From assembly GCA_964007475.1 (NCBI GenBank), contig OZ023273.1, positions 71,053,430 through 71,117,429 on the forward strand: a stretch of DNA of 64,000 nt, written 5' to 3'. Origin of the DNA: Hybos culiciformis. Taxonomy: Eukaryota > Arthropoda > Insecta > Diptera > Hybotidae. The notes beneath the pieces are model-generated. The model made no database searches, was not told the DNA's origin, and saw nothing but the letters and a program-made list of their open reading frames with translations. Below, piece by piece: positions 9,706-20,960 of the stretch. Numbering within the stretch: position 1 is the first letter of the stretch; every line of letters begins with the position of its first letter. The position numbers and the translations under genes were made by a program.

Positions 9706-11623
9706 GAAGCCACGAAAATAAAAAATAAATAAAAAGTCCCATCCAAAGTTGAGGACTGTATATGAAAATGTAAATTATATATCAAAATATTGCTGAAATC
9801 GAGGTTTATTTGTATTATATAAAAATTTAAAACTATAATTTAAAAACTTATACTTATACATAAAGTATATGCATTTAAAACAAAAAGAAAGAAAATCAAA
9901 CTGATTCTTAAAAAATAAAATAAAATTCACAAAAATTTAGAAGCATAAATATAACAAAAATGACAATTAAATATTTTCCTTTAGGGTTCACAAATTTTTA
10001 ATTAAATTTTATTATTGTGGTTTAGTCTGGAACAAAATTATAGTTCTTTTTATTTGTATTTCATATCTTTTGAAACCCAATAACTTAAACTGTTTTTTAT
10101 TGCAAATTATTTATTTTATCTATTGGGTTTATTATTATTTTTATTTTATGAAATAAAACCGTATAAATTAATTTAATTTTTTTTTTGCGCACTTAAAACA
10201 TTTGTTTAGCAATAAAATTATTATTATATAGAAAATTTCTTATGGGTCAAAGTTTTCTAATGCACCTTAAAAATAATATCTAAAAGTTAGCGATATTATT
10301 CACCATTGTATATTATGTATGTATGTGTTATGATTTTATTTTGCAGAAACAAAAACATTAAATACTTACTTATTTATATGAAAATAGCTTAAAGTTAAAT
10401 ATTTATATTTTTTTTTTTACAGAGTTCTCACTCTATTATAGGTTTAGTTTTCCTTCTTATATTTGTTTTTTATTCTGAAGGAAATTTTTTTTTTCCAGGC
10501 CTACACTCATATTAATTTTTTGCAAATTTTTATGAAACATAATGATAAAAAGAAATTTAATTTAGGATTTTTTTTTAAAAATATTAAAAAAATTGCGGTA
10601 TTTTGATTGTGATATAAATAACTAAGAGTGTTGTTGTCATTATTTTCCACCCATGATGTCCGTTAAGAATAGCTAAAATTTTGTATAATTTCATATCAAC
10701 ATCAGCTCACATATTATTGAAAAAGGTTTTTCATTAAAAAAAACTTCTTATTTTGGTTATGCAAAATTAAAGTCCTTTGGACTTATGTTTGAAGTAAATT
10801 TCAATTTCACCACAGAAATTCCCAGCTTTGAATTCATTTAAATTGCGTTTTGTCAGAAAATTTAGATTTGGAAAATTTGTGATATATAAATTTTATTGTT
10901 GTATTATTTACACTTTCAACACTAACACTTCAAAAATTGTTAGCATGAATTTTTAATGATTCTAATTAAATTTCACATTATTATTTGCAGTCGATTTAGA
11001 GAGAAACAAAAAATCGCTATTTTACCTATAAAAAGGTTATCACAATTTTATTTTGCAATAAAAAAAAATGTATGAACATTTTATGTCAATTTATGTATGC
11101 ATCTGTACTGTATTATATAGATTTGCCATAGTCACGTGATGGGCAATAAAAATTATTTTATATTTAATATGCTTAGTAAGTTTTTCAAGCTTTCGTTATT
11201 AAACATTTACATAGTTATGTACAGTAAATATGTGTGTATTTAAGTATCTGAAATTTATGTCAAATACTTACTTTTACACATTCCGCATGGGATTAATTTC
11301 CTTTACTTTCCTCAAATAATACATAATATTTTTTTTTATTAAGAAACAATTTTTCCTATATTTCATATTTTATATTCAATTTATGTAAGCACTTTAATTT
11401 TTAATATGACAGTAGTTAAGTATTGTATCAACTTTGAAACTATTAGAATTTAATTATTTTGAATTCTTTTAGTATTCTTGTATTTTTTGTACATTTCTAT
11501 CATTCAGATAATTTAGAGTACATTTAACTTAAAATTCTTTTTATTATATATACATATTGATAAATATAACTGTCTTAAATAGACAAGAAAGAATAGGTAA
11601 TGCATATGAATGGTTGTCATAGG
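9706..11623. other. AT-rich stretch, no gene seen
   Basis: No supported gene or repeat. A T-rich tract ending in acag at about 10412-10422 resembles a splice acceptor, but no coding-like frame follows. Confidence 0.5.
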
Positions 11624-11625
11624 TA

Positions 11626-11912
11626 CACCAGTTTACATGGAGAGTTGAAACCGGGTTCAGCTATAGGATTCAACTACATGTAAACGGTGGTTGAGTTGAA
11701 ATAGAGTTAACCTGACTAAACCCAAGAAATTCGATCGGTTAACTCTTTCCATGTAAACGGTTAACCCTGTTAAAAGTAAGCAATAGAAGTATTTTTTGTT
11801 TTTTTTTTGTTCTCAGTTGAACAGGCATTTTCGACTACATCATGTAATCGCAGTTGACCTCTTTTCAACCACATTTAAACTTAATCACGGTTGGACTATT
11901 ATGTAAACTAAG
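11626..11912 (+). mobile_element. MITE, GTTTACATG family, copy 1
   Basis: About 287 bp flanked by TA at 11624-11625 and 11913-11914. The ends read caccagtttacatgg and, inverted, cttagtttacataatag. Internal motifs include ggttaaccctgtt and repeated gttgaa/gttaac. A copy in reverse orientation lies at 35418-35696, and a shorter relative at 56640-56757. The TA flanks suggest mobilisation by a Tc1/mariner-type transposase. Confidence 0.8.
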
Positions 11913-12384
11913 TAATAGACATAAGTGAAAAATTTAACAACTCTGGCTTGGCAATGTAATAGTTTTTTAATTGTAAGAAAACCTTATTCTAAAAACATAT
12001 CTGATAATTTGTTTGCATTAATAAAATTCATTAGAAATTTGCACCTTACACCTGTATACCTAATTTATGTTTTTAATGATATCGACAGAAAAACTTCATT
12101 TTTTGCTTTCAAAATTGAAATTTGCATTGAGAAAACAAAAGAAAGATTTATATTAATTTCCCTTTTTTTCAATTATTTCAAAGATATTTTAATTAAAAAT
12201 GCAATATTAATATTTTTGAGTTCAAGGTTTATTTGAATTTAATGAGTTGACTGAACAAAAAGGAATAAAATTCAATATTATTTTCTTTTAATGTCATAAT
12301 CCGATTAGAAATGAGTTTGTTCTTGAGTTATTTTTTTTGTTTAAATTGAAATACATAAACATAAATATTTTTCTCTATAACGGG
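11913..12384. other. AT-rich stretch, no gene seen
   Basis: A 103-codon frame at 11925-12236 starts on a non-ATG codon. It has no recognisable motif and its composition follows the A/T background, so I do not call it a gene. Confidence 0.5.
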
Positions 12385-12703
12385 CTGTCTACATTAGCGA
12401 TTTAGAATCGCGCGTATTTATGAATGTATTGTATTTTTTCTGTTTCATTTATTAGTATTTGTGTTTGCTCAATATGCCACTGGGTTAGATTTACAGCATG
12501 CGATTTTTATACATTTTTCCAAATTGTACCATTTTACTTGATTTAAATATCAAATTAATAAAAAAAAAAAAAAAATTGTGAGAAATGTAAAAAAATACGC
12601 ATGCTGAAAAATTATTCAAAATCAGCATGCGTATTTTGCTGCGATTTTGGATTTTGTTAAAGAACAAAATCGCATGCAGGAAAAATACGCTAATGTAGAC
12701 ACC
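12385..12703. mobile_element. MITE with CATGCG palindromes, about 319 bp
   Basis: The arms are tgtctacattagcgatttag on the left and, inverted, gtgtctacattagcgtattt on the right. The interior contains cagcatgcgattttt and a perfect 16-base hairpin (aaaatacgcatgctga at about 12592-12607, its reverse complement at about 12622-12637). No coding capacity and no certain target duplication. Confidence 0.75.
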
Positions 12704-13254
12704 TAGTTAAGGTAGTTAGTTGAGTTTCAGCTATATACATATTATTGATTTTCAATTTTATACATAGAATTTATTATAAAAGGTTTATTTGTATTTTTTT
12801 AAGTGTCTAAATGTGATGTTCAAATACAATTTTATTTTACGTTTTATGAAATGTTTTTCAACTAATTAAAATGTTTTAAAATAAAAAAAAAAATTACTTC
12901 CTTTTACTAAATTAAAATTTCTAATAGCGTAATATTATAGTGAGATCAATAAATTTGAATGTCGTTATAGAAAGAGAAGTATAAATAGTTCTACTAAAAT
13001 AATAAGAAATAATAAGAATATAGAAATAAATAACTTGAATTCAGATTAAAAAAAAAAATTAAAATTCATTAGTTATCTATAATTATTCATTATTTAAATT
13101 TATATTTTTGAAATGTAAAAATTCTTTTAATTCGAATCATATTAAAATAAAGTTTTTAAAAACTCCCCGCATTAATTGGAAATTTTTATTATTATTTTTT
13201 AAAATTAATTAAAAAATTATTTGTTAAAAATTTGTTTTATTACAAATTACAACT
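12704..13254. other. AT-rich stretch, no gene seen
   Basis: A/T-rich sequence between the MITE and the hAT relic. Nothing coding-like was recognised. Confidence 0.5.
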
Positions 13255-13606
13255 GCTTTTAACAGGGCCGGCTGGTTCATACAAGCAACGCCTGGGGGCA
13301 CCACCCAATGAAGGGAATGAGGGACCCCGAATTTCTTCACAAACAACCTAAAATTTATTGTTCGATGATAATTTTAAATATTTATTTAATACCTTGGATT
13401 AACATGTTCTTGATCAAAAACTTGTTAATTTTATGTTTTTGAAGTAGTTTTCCCATAGTAATAAAAACAAAAACAAGAACATGTTCTTGCGAAAACATGT
13501 TGTTATTAAGGGATGGGTTGAGTATTTTTTACAAATATTTCGTGAGGCAATATGTAGAAGCCATTAATGTTCACTGGGTTGACTGACGTTGACTTTGAAA
13601 ATTTTA

Positions 13607-14026
13607 TGCCTTGTTCACACTTCGCTAATTTAACATGTTCGAAAGGAGTTAAACATCTTTGGAAAATCGACCGTTCAAACTATGTTTTTCGTATGTTAAC
13701 ATGTTTAGTTCTGTCAAATAAAGAATTTCAAATAATACCGGAGATAAGTTCAATGGAACTGACGCGCCCAAAAAAGTTGAAATATATGAAGTTGTTAAGA
13801 ACTCGCGCGTCATTTATCTTATAAAATTTCAAAGTTAAAAATGACATACCAAAATATTATTCAAAAATTACTCATTCATCCCTGAAAATTAACATGTTTT
13901 TGTAGAAACATGTTGAAGAACGTGTTTCTGTTTTAATTTTTTTACCATGAAAAAACAACATAAAAAACACCAACGGAACATGTTCGTTGTCCGAACATGT
14001 TAAATTAGCTAAGTGTAAACAAGCTA
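13607..14026. mobile_element. PIF/Harbinger-like MITE nested in hAT
   Basis: Left arm tgccttgttcacacttcgct, then aatttaacatgttcg. The right arm is its inverted counterpart, finishing gtgtaaacaagcta at 14026. TTA flanks both sides (13604-13606 and 14027-14029). It carries repeated acatgtt motifs. Its first ten bases are identical to those of the element at 6742, which suggests the same mobilising transposase. The frames at 13567-13824 and 13872-14207 are produced by this element. Confidence 0.78.
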
Positions 14027-14450
14027 TTATGTCGTATTTATTTGTAAACAAATGAAAAAAAAGTTTGTTATTGTTTTTTATTTTGAATTTGAATTTAATT
14101 TGTAGGTATATTGTATTGTTTACTTTTGTTTTAAAAAAAAAAAACAGATGTTTATCTGTTTTTTGAAACACATTAAGGTAGTCTGTTCGGTCGATTTTAT
14201 AAAACATGTTTTGTGCTCAAGAACATGTTTTTCGAGTTCAGTTTGTCAAAGGCATAAGATATTTTCTGAAAATACGTACTTTGGTACGAACTATTATAGT
14301 TATTACCAAACAAGCAACAGGTCAAATACTTTATTGTTATTTGAGAATAGGATTAAAAAATTAAAAAAAAAATGCCGCAGCTTATGAATATATTAATGTT
14401 TGCGGAACAGTTTCTCTCTTGAATTTTGAAAAGTTTTTGAAGCTAGATAA

Positions 14451-14645
14451 AAAAAACTTTATTTCTCTTATAGAATAAAAGTCATTAGAAATGTTTTATT
14501 TGGAAATTTCGCAATAGTTTTAAGAATATTATTAACTTTACCATTAAGCGTGCCAAGTGGTGAACGATCATTTTCAATGCTGAAACTTACTTGCGTTCAA
14601 CAATGTTACAAACAATCAATACTTAACAATTTATCTTTAATTTAG
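14451..14645 (+). pseudogene. hAT transposase C-terminal fragment
   Basis: Open frame of 64 codons plus a stop at 14643-14645, with an in-frame stop just upstream. It contains NFAIVLRILLTLPLSVPSGE followed by RSFSMLKLT, which matches the start of the hAT family dimerisation region (pattern LP.SV.SGERSFS.LKL). After LKLT the sequence diverges from the usual continuation, so the end is frameshifted or decayed. The catalytic part of the transposase is not recognisable upstream. It sits in the right half of the hAT relic in the expected orientation. Confidence 0.85.
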
Positions 14646-14879
14646 CTTTAATTGTTAATTTTTGTAAACATGAAAACAAAAAAAATTAATTTTATAAAAA
14701 ACCTACATATACAAATATCTACCTATATTAATTTAAAATACTGCTGCATAATTGCCTGTCTTACTTATTTATTGATATTACTATAACAAAATTAGCTATA
14801 CAACAAGGATTTAAAAAGTGAATACATATTTGGGGCTCCCAAGTAAACTTGCAGGTGGGCGACCGGCCCTGGATTTTAA

Positions 14880-15534
14880 TTATTGGATATGCGCTTTTTG
14901 TCCGAAAAGAGTATAATAGTGAGCAATAAAAAGAACAAATAATTAAAAAAAAATATTGAATTAACACATAAATAACTATTATATAAAATTTTAGGTATAT
15001 ATTTTATGCCAAAGAAAAAAAAAGGTTTAAATTTAATGAAAAATTTTACAATATTTGATTTTAATAGGATAAGACGTAATCAATATTGAAATTTCAAATG
15101 CAATTATAGAATTCAAGGAATTTTTTTTTGATATCTAATATATTTATAAAATTATTATGTTAATAATATTTTGATATTTTATAAAGAAAGATAAAAAAAA
15201 TAAGTGTATGATATTGTTTGAATTTATTATTACCAAATTGAATTTTATGGGCAATAATTTTTGTTGTTATTACAATATATAGATATTTATAATAACTTCC
15301 GATAATATTTGGTAGAAAAATATTAAACCAAGTTGATATATTAAAGTTATTTTTGTTATCTAATTTTCTAAATATTAATGTTCATCATAAAGGCGAAATC
15401 TTTCAGAAATAATAACCTGAATATAGAAACTCAATTGCGTCTAAATATGTTTGTAGGGTATTGAGTCCTGTTTTCTAGGAATGATAACTTTAATCATTTA
15501 AATTATTTTTATAATTAATTATCTTTTTATTTTC
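14880..15534. other. AT-rich stretch, no gene seen
   Basis: A/T-rich sequence. No coding-like frame or inverted repeat was recognised. Confidence 0.5.
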
Positions 15535-15875
15535 TAAAGCTGAATTCCACTAAAGCGATAAGATGCATCCTATAGGTTTCCTCCTACAGCTGCATGCTTC
15601 AAGTTGTCGTCCGATCATTCAAGTGTATTTATATCTTAACTAAAATAATTATGGTAATCTTAAATCATTGCCCTGCCTTTTCCAGCAGTACCGATCCGAT
15701 GACTATTGAATAATGGAGACATTGTGCCCCACCGTTGACACATATCGAAAGGTGCCACACAACATACAACATGTACATGTAGCATTCAACAAGGATACTT
15801 GAACATTGCCATTTCATGTTGCTTAATGCTTTTATTGAAAGACTGTGTGCATGTACACTATAAATGCGTCAATTT
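15535..15875. other. Less AT-rich island of unknown nature
   Basis: About 340 bases are clearly richer in G/C than the flanks, with unique-looking sequence (for example gcctataggtttcctcctac-like and attgtgccccaccgttgaca-like segments). All frames carry stops at short intervals, and no matching second copy or inverted arm was found in the window. It could be a transposon remnant, a regulatory element or an untranslated exon; I cannot decide. Confidence 0.4.
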
Positions 15876-16083
15876 CTAAATTTTATTTTCGTCTTAATAA
15901 TTTATTTGCGTCTTAATAAATAAAAAATTTAAAATCATATTATTTATCCCACTTTTTTTTTATTTTCAAAAAAGTTATGTTATTGGAAAATTTAAAATTT
16001 GGAGAATATTTAATTTGCATGGATGAGATAGAAATTTGATATTTTGGTTTTCTATAGCATATCAAAAAATGAATATATAATAA

Positions 16084-16339
16084 CGTCTGCTGAGAAATGA
16101 AACAACGTATAATGAAAAGAATAGTTTCGAGTAATTTGAATTTAAAGATTTGAAAATTAAAAAAAACATATGGAAAAATATCAAGTAACATATAAAAGTT
16201 TCATCTAAAAAACACATTTTAATCAACATTACGAATATTGCAAAGTAGTTGTACTTATAAAATCGAGTACGAGGAATCGAAAGGTGCTATTATCTAATAA
16301 CGACGCCTAAATATCATTCATTTCTTTTCTTAGCAGACG
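16084..16339 (+). mobile_element. 256-bp MITE family, copy A
   Basis: Starts cgtctgctgagaaatgaaac and ends, inverted, with ttcttagcagacg at 16339. Its interior (tcgagtaatttgaatttaaa, and agttgtacttataaaatcga with gtacgaggaatcgaaagg after it) is matched in reverse complement by the element at 45259-45515. The two copies have almost identical lengths (256 and 257 bp). No coding capacity. Confidence 0.85.
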
Positions 16340-16569
16340 ATAATGTGTAATTGTACACTACAGACTACATAAGTATTTGGAATTATTCAATAAATGTCTG
16401 AAAGATAATAAAGGGTCTTTCAATAACAACTTCTTTTTCAATACGGTTCTATTTGTAAACAATGATAGGTATAATACCGACTTTTTTTTGCAATTTTTTT
16501 AGTAGAAGCTCTACAATTTACTTAAATGAAAACGCTTACTTAAGAAAACCACATTAAAATTATACAAAT

Positions 16570-16753
16570 CCATTACGAAAATGGTCGATATCTGAAAACC
16601 ACTTTTCGTAAACGAATATATGTTATAATCGTCCATCAAAGCCTGCATATAAGAATTGGGTGGATGAATCTGAATCAACTGGTACAAAACATAAAAACAT
16701 CAACAAACATGCATTCATACCGATCGTTGAACTGAAAATATTGCAGCTGTGAG
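16570..16753 (+). pseudogene. Mariner transposase, N-terminal part
   Basis: The + strand around 16634-16750 reads RPSKPAYKNWVDESESTGT, and further on ENIAAV, resembling the helix-turn-helix region and linker of mariner-type transposases. The frame breaks off at IAAV because a hAT element is inserted; the 8-bp duplication gctgtgag (16746-16753) lies in the Ala-Val codons. The start is not defined because the upstream frame is decayed. Confidence 0.7.
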
Positions 16754-17485
16754 CAGGGCCGGTCCAGCTATATGTGCATGATGTGCACTTGCACAGGGCG
16801 CCTAACGACTAGGGCGCCAATCGATTTGTAGTCAAGAACATGCAAATGCATTCGAAATTGACTACTGTGCTACTGTGCACAAAAAAACTCTACCCAGAAA
16901 AAAATCACACTATACAATATTTTTTGTATACCATGAGCGCCTGATGTGCAAATAAAAATTTAGCATAGAATAAAATCAACATAGTATATATGTATATATG
17001 TAAATATTTTTTTTGGTATACACTAGGTAGAAAAAGTCTGCATATGGGCTCGTTTTCTTATTTTTTGTTCAACATGTTCCCAGTTTTTAATGTCAAAGGA
17101 CTCTATGAAAAAAGTTTTTTTGTGAAAACATTTTTTTTTTTTTTCAAAATCTAACTAACCTGTTTTCCAGCGGCTCTAAGCTATTTCTATGACTTTCAAA
17201 GGCGATTTTTGACACTTTCACTTGTCGTAGGGATAAAATTATATAATAAACTACATTCAATTGCCTTCCAAATGACATTACAAGTTATTTTTTGAGACGC
17301 GGCATTAAAACCGGCTGTACGCAGACCTTTTCAAAAATTGATATTTCTCAAAATTTAAATAAAATTTAAAAAAATCGCGTTAGTATAGTCTATCTCAACG
17401 GTGACGTGAAAATGACTTATACTATGCTTATGGGCGCAATTTCCAAAATCAGCACAGGGCGCCGAATCAGCTTGAACTGGGCCTG
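16754..17485. mobile_element. Non-autonomous hAT, 732 bp, inside mariner
   Basis: Ends cagggccggtccagct and, inverted, agcttgaactgggcctg. The 8-mer gctgtgag is perfectly duplicated at 16746-16753 and 17486-17493. Subterminal cacagggcgcc occurs near both ends (about 16790 and 17453). No transposase fragment is visible. The terminal cagggccgg matches that of the hAT relic at 13263, so both belong to related hAT groups. Confidence 0.92.
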
Positions 17486-17930
17486 GCTGTGAGTCAAAGT
17501 GTATATATAGCTCACGATCCAAATTTGTTAATTACACTACGTTCACAGCAATTAGGCTTATCCACAAAAACCGCTTGGCGAATTTTAAATAAGAATTTAG
17601 ATCGAAAAGCTTATAAAGTCCAACTCATTCAACTAAAGCTTATTTCATCATTGAACAAGATGATGGCTTTTCAGAAACTCATTTCACTTAAATGGTTATG
17701 TTAACAAGCAAAATTGTCGAATTTGGGCTTCAGAAAATCCAAAAATGTTTTTTGAAAAACCATTACATCTATCTCGTGGTTTATGAAGAATAATAAAAAT
17801 TGGAAGATATATTATTGAATTTAAAAATGCACCTGCTGTTTAACTATATATGTATATACTACTCTAGATTAAAATGTAAGGCATACTATTCGGTGTGCGT
17901 TTTGGGCTCGTGGTGTCATTGGTGTCCATA
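17486..17930 (+). pseudogene. Mariner transposase, C-terminal part
   Basis: Continues the transposase after the hAT insert: SQSVYIAHDPNLLITLRSQQ, then LGLSTKTAWRILNKNLDRKA, close to the conserved R(S)QQLGLS..T.WRIL stretch of mariner-type proteins. A frame change follows at about 17660; HFTLNGYVNKQNCRIWASEN-like residues then correspond to the region just after the first catalytic Asp (the usual pattern is DE.HF.LNG..NKQN.R.W). Further on, CAFWARGVIGVH at about 17896-17932 is the next conserved block, but about 110 unrelated bases separate the two. Dead by frameshifts, stops and rearrangement. Confidence 0.8.
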
Positions 17931-18083
17931 AATTTTGTTAAAACAATCAATCAAGAATCATTTTTAATTACTAAAATGTAGGCCCTTTGCAACATATTTT
18001 AATTAAAATATTTCAAACGTTCATTTTTTTTAAATAGTATGTTTTATTTAAAAATAAAGAAAAATTCTTATTGAAAGACCCTT

Positions 18084-19974
18084 TGTTATTTAATGATCTT
18101 TTTTTGGGAATTTTAACTGATATTTAATATTAAGTATATTATACAAAGAATAAAATACTTATTATTCAATTTTACTTTTCCATTAATGGGTGAATTAGCT
18201 GACGCATACGAAATTAGAGTCTCTATAATTTTAAGATATTATTATTATTGATGAAATTATAAAGAGATTGTCATAATTATTATATTTTAAAAGAAGAAAA
18301 AAATCTTGTAGAAAACTTGTTTATAATGGCATTTTTATAATTTACAAACTGACAATAATTACAAACTTGTTAATGTATGTAAAAAAAATAAAGAAATTAG
18401 CTACTTAGTGTAACTAACTACAAATAAAAAAATTATACAATAAGTATATTGAAAATATATAAATTTTATAAGTACAGTATTATTATATTTACAAATAAAT
18501 TGAAATGAACAAAATAATGTATTAAATTTTTATACAATTTCTGTTTTTTGAAGAGATTTTATATATTGTAAAATTTTCAAGAATAACATTGGATTTTTAA
18601 AATATCAGTAATATAGAAAAGTATCTAAAATTTTAGAATTTTGTTTTCCCAGCATATCATTTCCAACTATATATATAACATGTTGTTAGAAAAAATCGAG
18701 TAAAACATATAAATCCTTTATTAAAGACACATTTGGTTTTTATTTTATTGAAAAAAATAAATCAAATGAAATGAAATAATATTTACCATGCATATTTAAT
18801 ATTTTTATGTACATTATATTGCATTGAAAACTAAGAAGCTTATGAATGGGATTTATTCTTTAATGGTTTAAAATACAATCAATGTGTAATCTAAAATTTG
18901 CGTTGGTGGCGATTTAAACAAATTAAATGAAAAATATATAAAATGTAGTTTTTTTTTTAGAATATGTGTATATTTTAGCAGCAGATTTAAGCAATACTTA
19001 ATGCATTTACTTTTTATACATTATTTAAGAAATCTTCAAAAATAGCAAGTGCATATTTTAACAAGAAAAAACAAATACAATTATTTTTTTTTTGCATTCA
19101 TGTTTTAATGTTTTATGTTTATTATTTAAGCATCTAAGTAAGCAATTATTTATATAAATATGTTAAGAATGTTAGAACCGGTTTCATTTTAAGTTTAAGT
19201 GTTTTTTTTTATTCTGCAAGTAAACTTAATGACTGACGTCTAGTGAATAAAGTTATAATTAACTACAACTATATGTATTATTACAGTTTAAAATTTTATT
19301 TATTTAAATTTACATATTTAAACATTTTTATCCTATTTATTTTATGCGAGCTTATATCTTATACCTTATAATGAAACATACAAAATTTAAATTAAAAATA
19401 TATCCAATATAATTTAAAATAAAAATATTAATTTTACATCAATTGAAGGTGCATGTTCTACATTATTATTTCAATGAAAAACTTTTATTAAAACAGTTGG
19501 AATCAAAATTCTGATTTACAATACAATAATTTAATTATAACTAAAAACAATTTAATGATTTATTTAAAGTATTGAGATAATTAATTGACAATTATTATTA
19601 TTTTTATTGTTTTTAATGACATATTTCCTGCTAAAGATTATAAAAAAACATTAGGCAAGTTAAAAAAAAACGCTGTGGTGCGATTTATAATAACTATCAT
19701 AATTAATCATTAAATTATAGTTTAATAAAAACAAAAATTTGATGTTTTAATAATGATTTCAATTGTTGTGATTAAGTTTATTCTTTCACAAATGTCAATG
19801 TCTGATCCTTCATTATTGATTTCCATTTTAATGGTGTCAGATTTATTCATGTCAAAGATATCAAAGAAAGGCTGCGAGGACATATTTATCCGGCTAACGT
19901 GTTAAAATTTGATATTATTTAGCATTGTTTAAAAAAAAAAATCGCGGTCAAAATTCAAAATCAAAGTATCTATA
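18084..19974. other. AT-rich stretch, no gene seen
   Basis: No supported gene or repeat; A/T homopolymer runs and short frames only. Confidence 0.5.
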
Positions 19975-19977
19975 AGC

Positions 19978-20107
19978 CAAATGATAAATTATTTTAAGAT
20001 TGATGTGAAAAAAGGTGAACAATTTATAAAATATGTATTATACTGTTAAAAAATCGTGAGTAACATCTTAATCTTAAATCAGCTTAAAATAATTTAATCA
20101 TTTTTGT
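19978..20107. repeat. Imperfect inverted repeat, about 130 bp
   Basis: aaatgataaattattttaag on the left is matched, inverted, by cttaaaataatttaatcatt on the right. The intervening sequence includes a second, weaker pair (gattgatgtgaa and acatcttaatc). This could be a short MITE or a chance hairpin in A/T-rich DNA. Confidence 0.45.
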
Positions 20108-20960
20108 AGGTTTTTTATTTTTAAATATTAAAATGTATGTAGAAAGTGTCAAATGTCAATTTTTCTATTATTATATATCATATAGTATATATACTCTTTG
20201 GCTAGAGACATTTTTTTTTTTAAATTATCAAGTATGAAGATATTTCAAATGAATTATTAATATGAAATATTTCTTAAAAATTGGAATAGCTTCAATTATA
20301 CATTTTCATCCTTATTTATTTCTTATTTATTTGATGAAGAAAGAAATTAAAAATTTCCTACATAAGTATTATATGTAAGTAGATATATAACATATAAATA
20401 TAAAATTATTTTAGGACAACTTGTGTCAGAAATAACAAGAATTCAAATAGCAAATCCTTATGTGTTGTATGTTTTTGTATACATATAATAACCATATAAA
20501 AAATAAACTGCCATCACTTAGAAAGTCTCTGAAAATAGATTATGTTTTTTAATACAAAAAATGAGGTAGCAATTTCAAAAGAATAGAGTTTGAAATAAAA
20601 ACTACATAGGAATTATAAAATGCATGTATGGATGGTATATCATTAATTTTAAAATTTTGTATTAAAAAGTTATTTACAATGTTATCATGATAAAACCTCT
20701 TTTCTCTACAAAAACATAACATAAGGATGTACCTACCTGTAGTTTCAAGATGATTTAAAGATGATTCTTCTGATGTATATCAGGATTATAATATGATAAA
20801 TATTCATCCCATGATAATTTCAAAAAATTTGTGGTTTAAAATTTGATTTTCATGATGGAAAATTTTCGATTAGGATTTTTTTCTATAATTTAGCAAACAT
20901 TTAATGTAAGGAATTCTTCAGACTGTAGAGTTCTGAATGCGAATATTTTATGCGGCATCT
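20108..20960. other. AT-rich stretch, no gene seen
   Basis: No coding-like frame, RNA gene or clear repeat was recognised. Confidence 0.5.

Larger units (their letters stand above)
13263..14871 (+). mobile_element. hAT transposon relic, 1.6 kb
   Basis: Ends cagggccgg (13263) and ccggccctg (ending 14871). The flanking 8-mers gcttttaa (13255-13262) and gattttaa (14872-14879) agree at 7 of 8 positions. Near the left end ggggcaccaccc and near the right end ggggctccc are subterminal G/C patches. The + strand still encodes the C-terminal part of a hAT transposase (14451-14645). A Harbinger-like MITE has landed inside (13607-14026). The element is much shorter than a complete hAT and is clearly dead. 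Confidence 0.88.
16411..18083 (+). mobile_element. Tc1/mariner-class transposon relic
   Basis: Terminal repeats aagggtctttcaataa (16411) and, inverted, ttattgaaagaccctt (ending 18083). TA precedes the left end; the matching position on the right is TG, probably a decayed TA. The + strand encodes fragments of an IS630/Tc1/mariner transposase on both sides of a nested hAT element (16754-17485). Stop codons and rearranged 3' sequence show it is inactive. The frame is described under the pseudogene entries. Confidence 0.85.

Noticed and set aside
9591..9785. Minus-strand frame with repeated Glu-Thr
   Set aside because: Produced by ACTGAA hexamer runs in a foldback element.
10410..10440. Polypyrimidine tract followed by acag, acceptor-like
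   Set aside because: No coding-like frame or donor downstream. Such motifs are frequent by chance in A/T-rich DNA.
11925..12236. 103-codon frame without ATG
   Set aside because: Background A/T composition, no start codon, no motif, no splice context.
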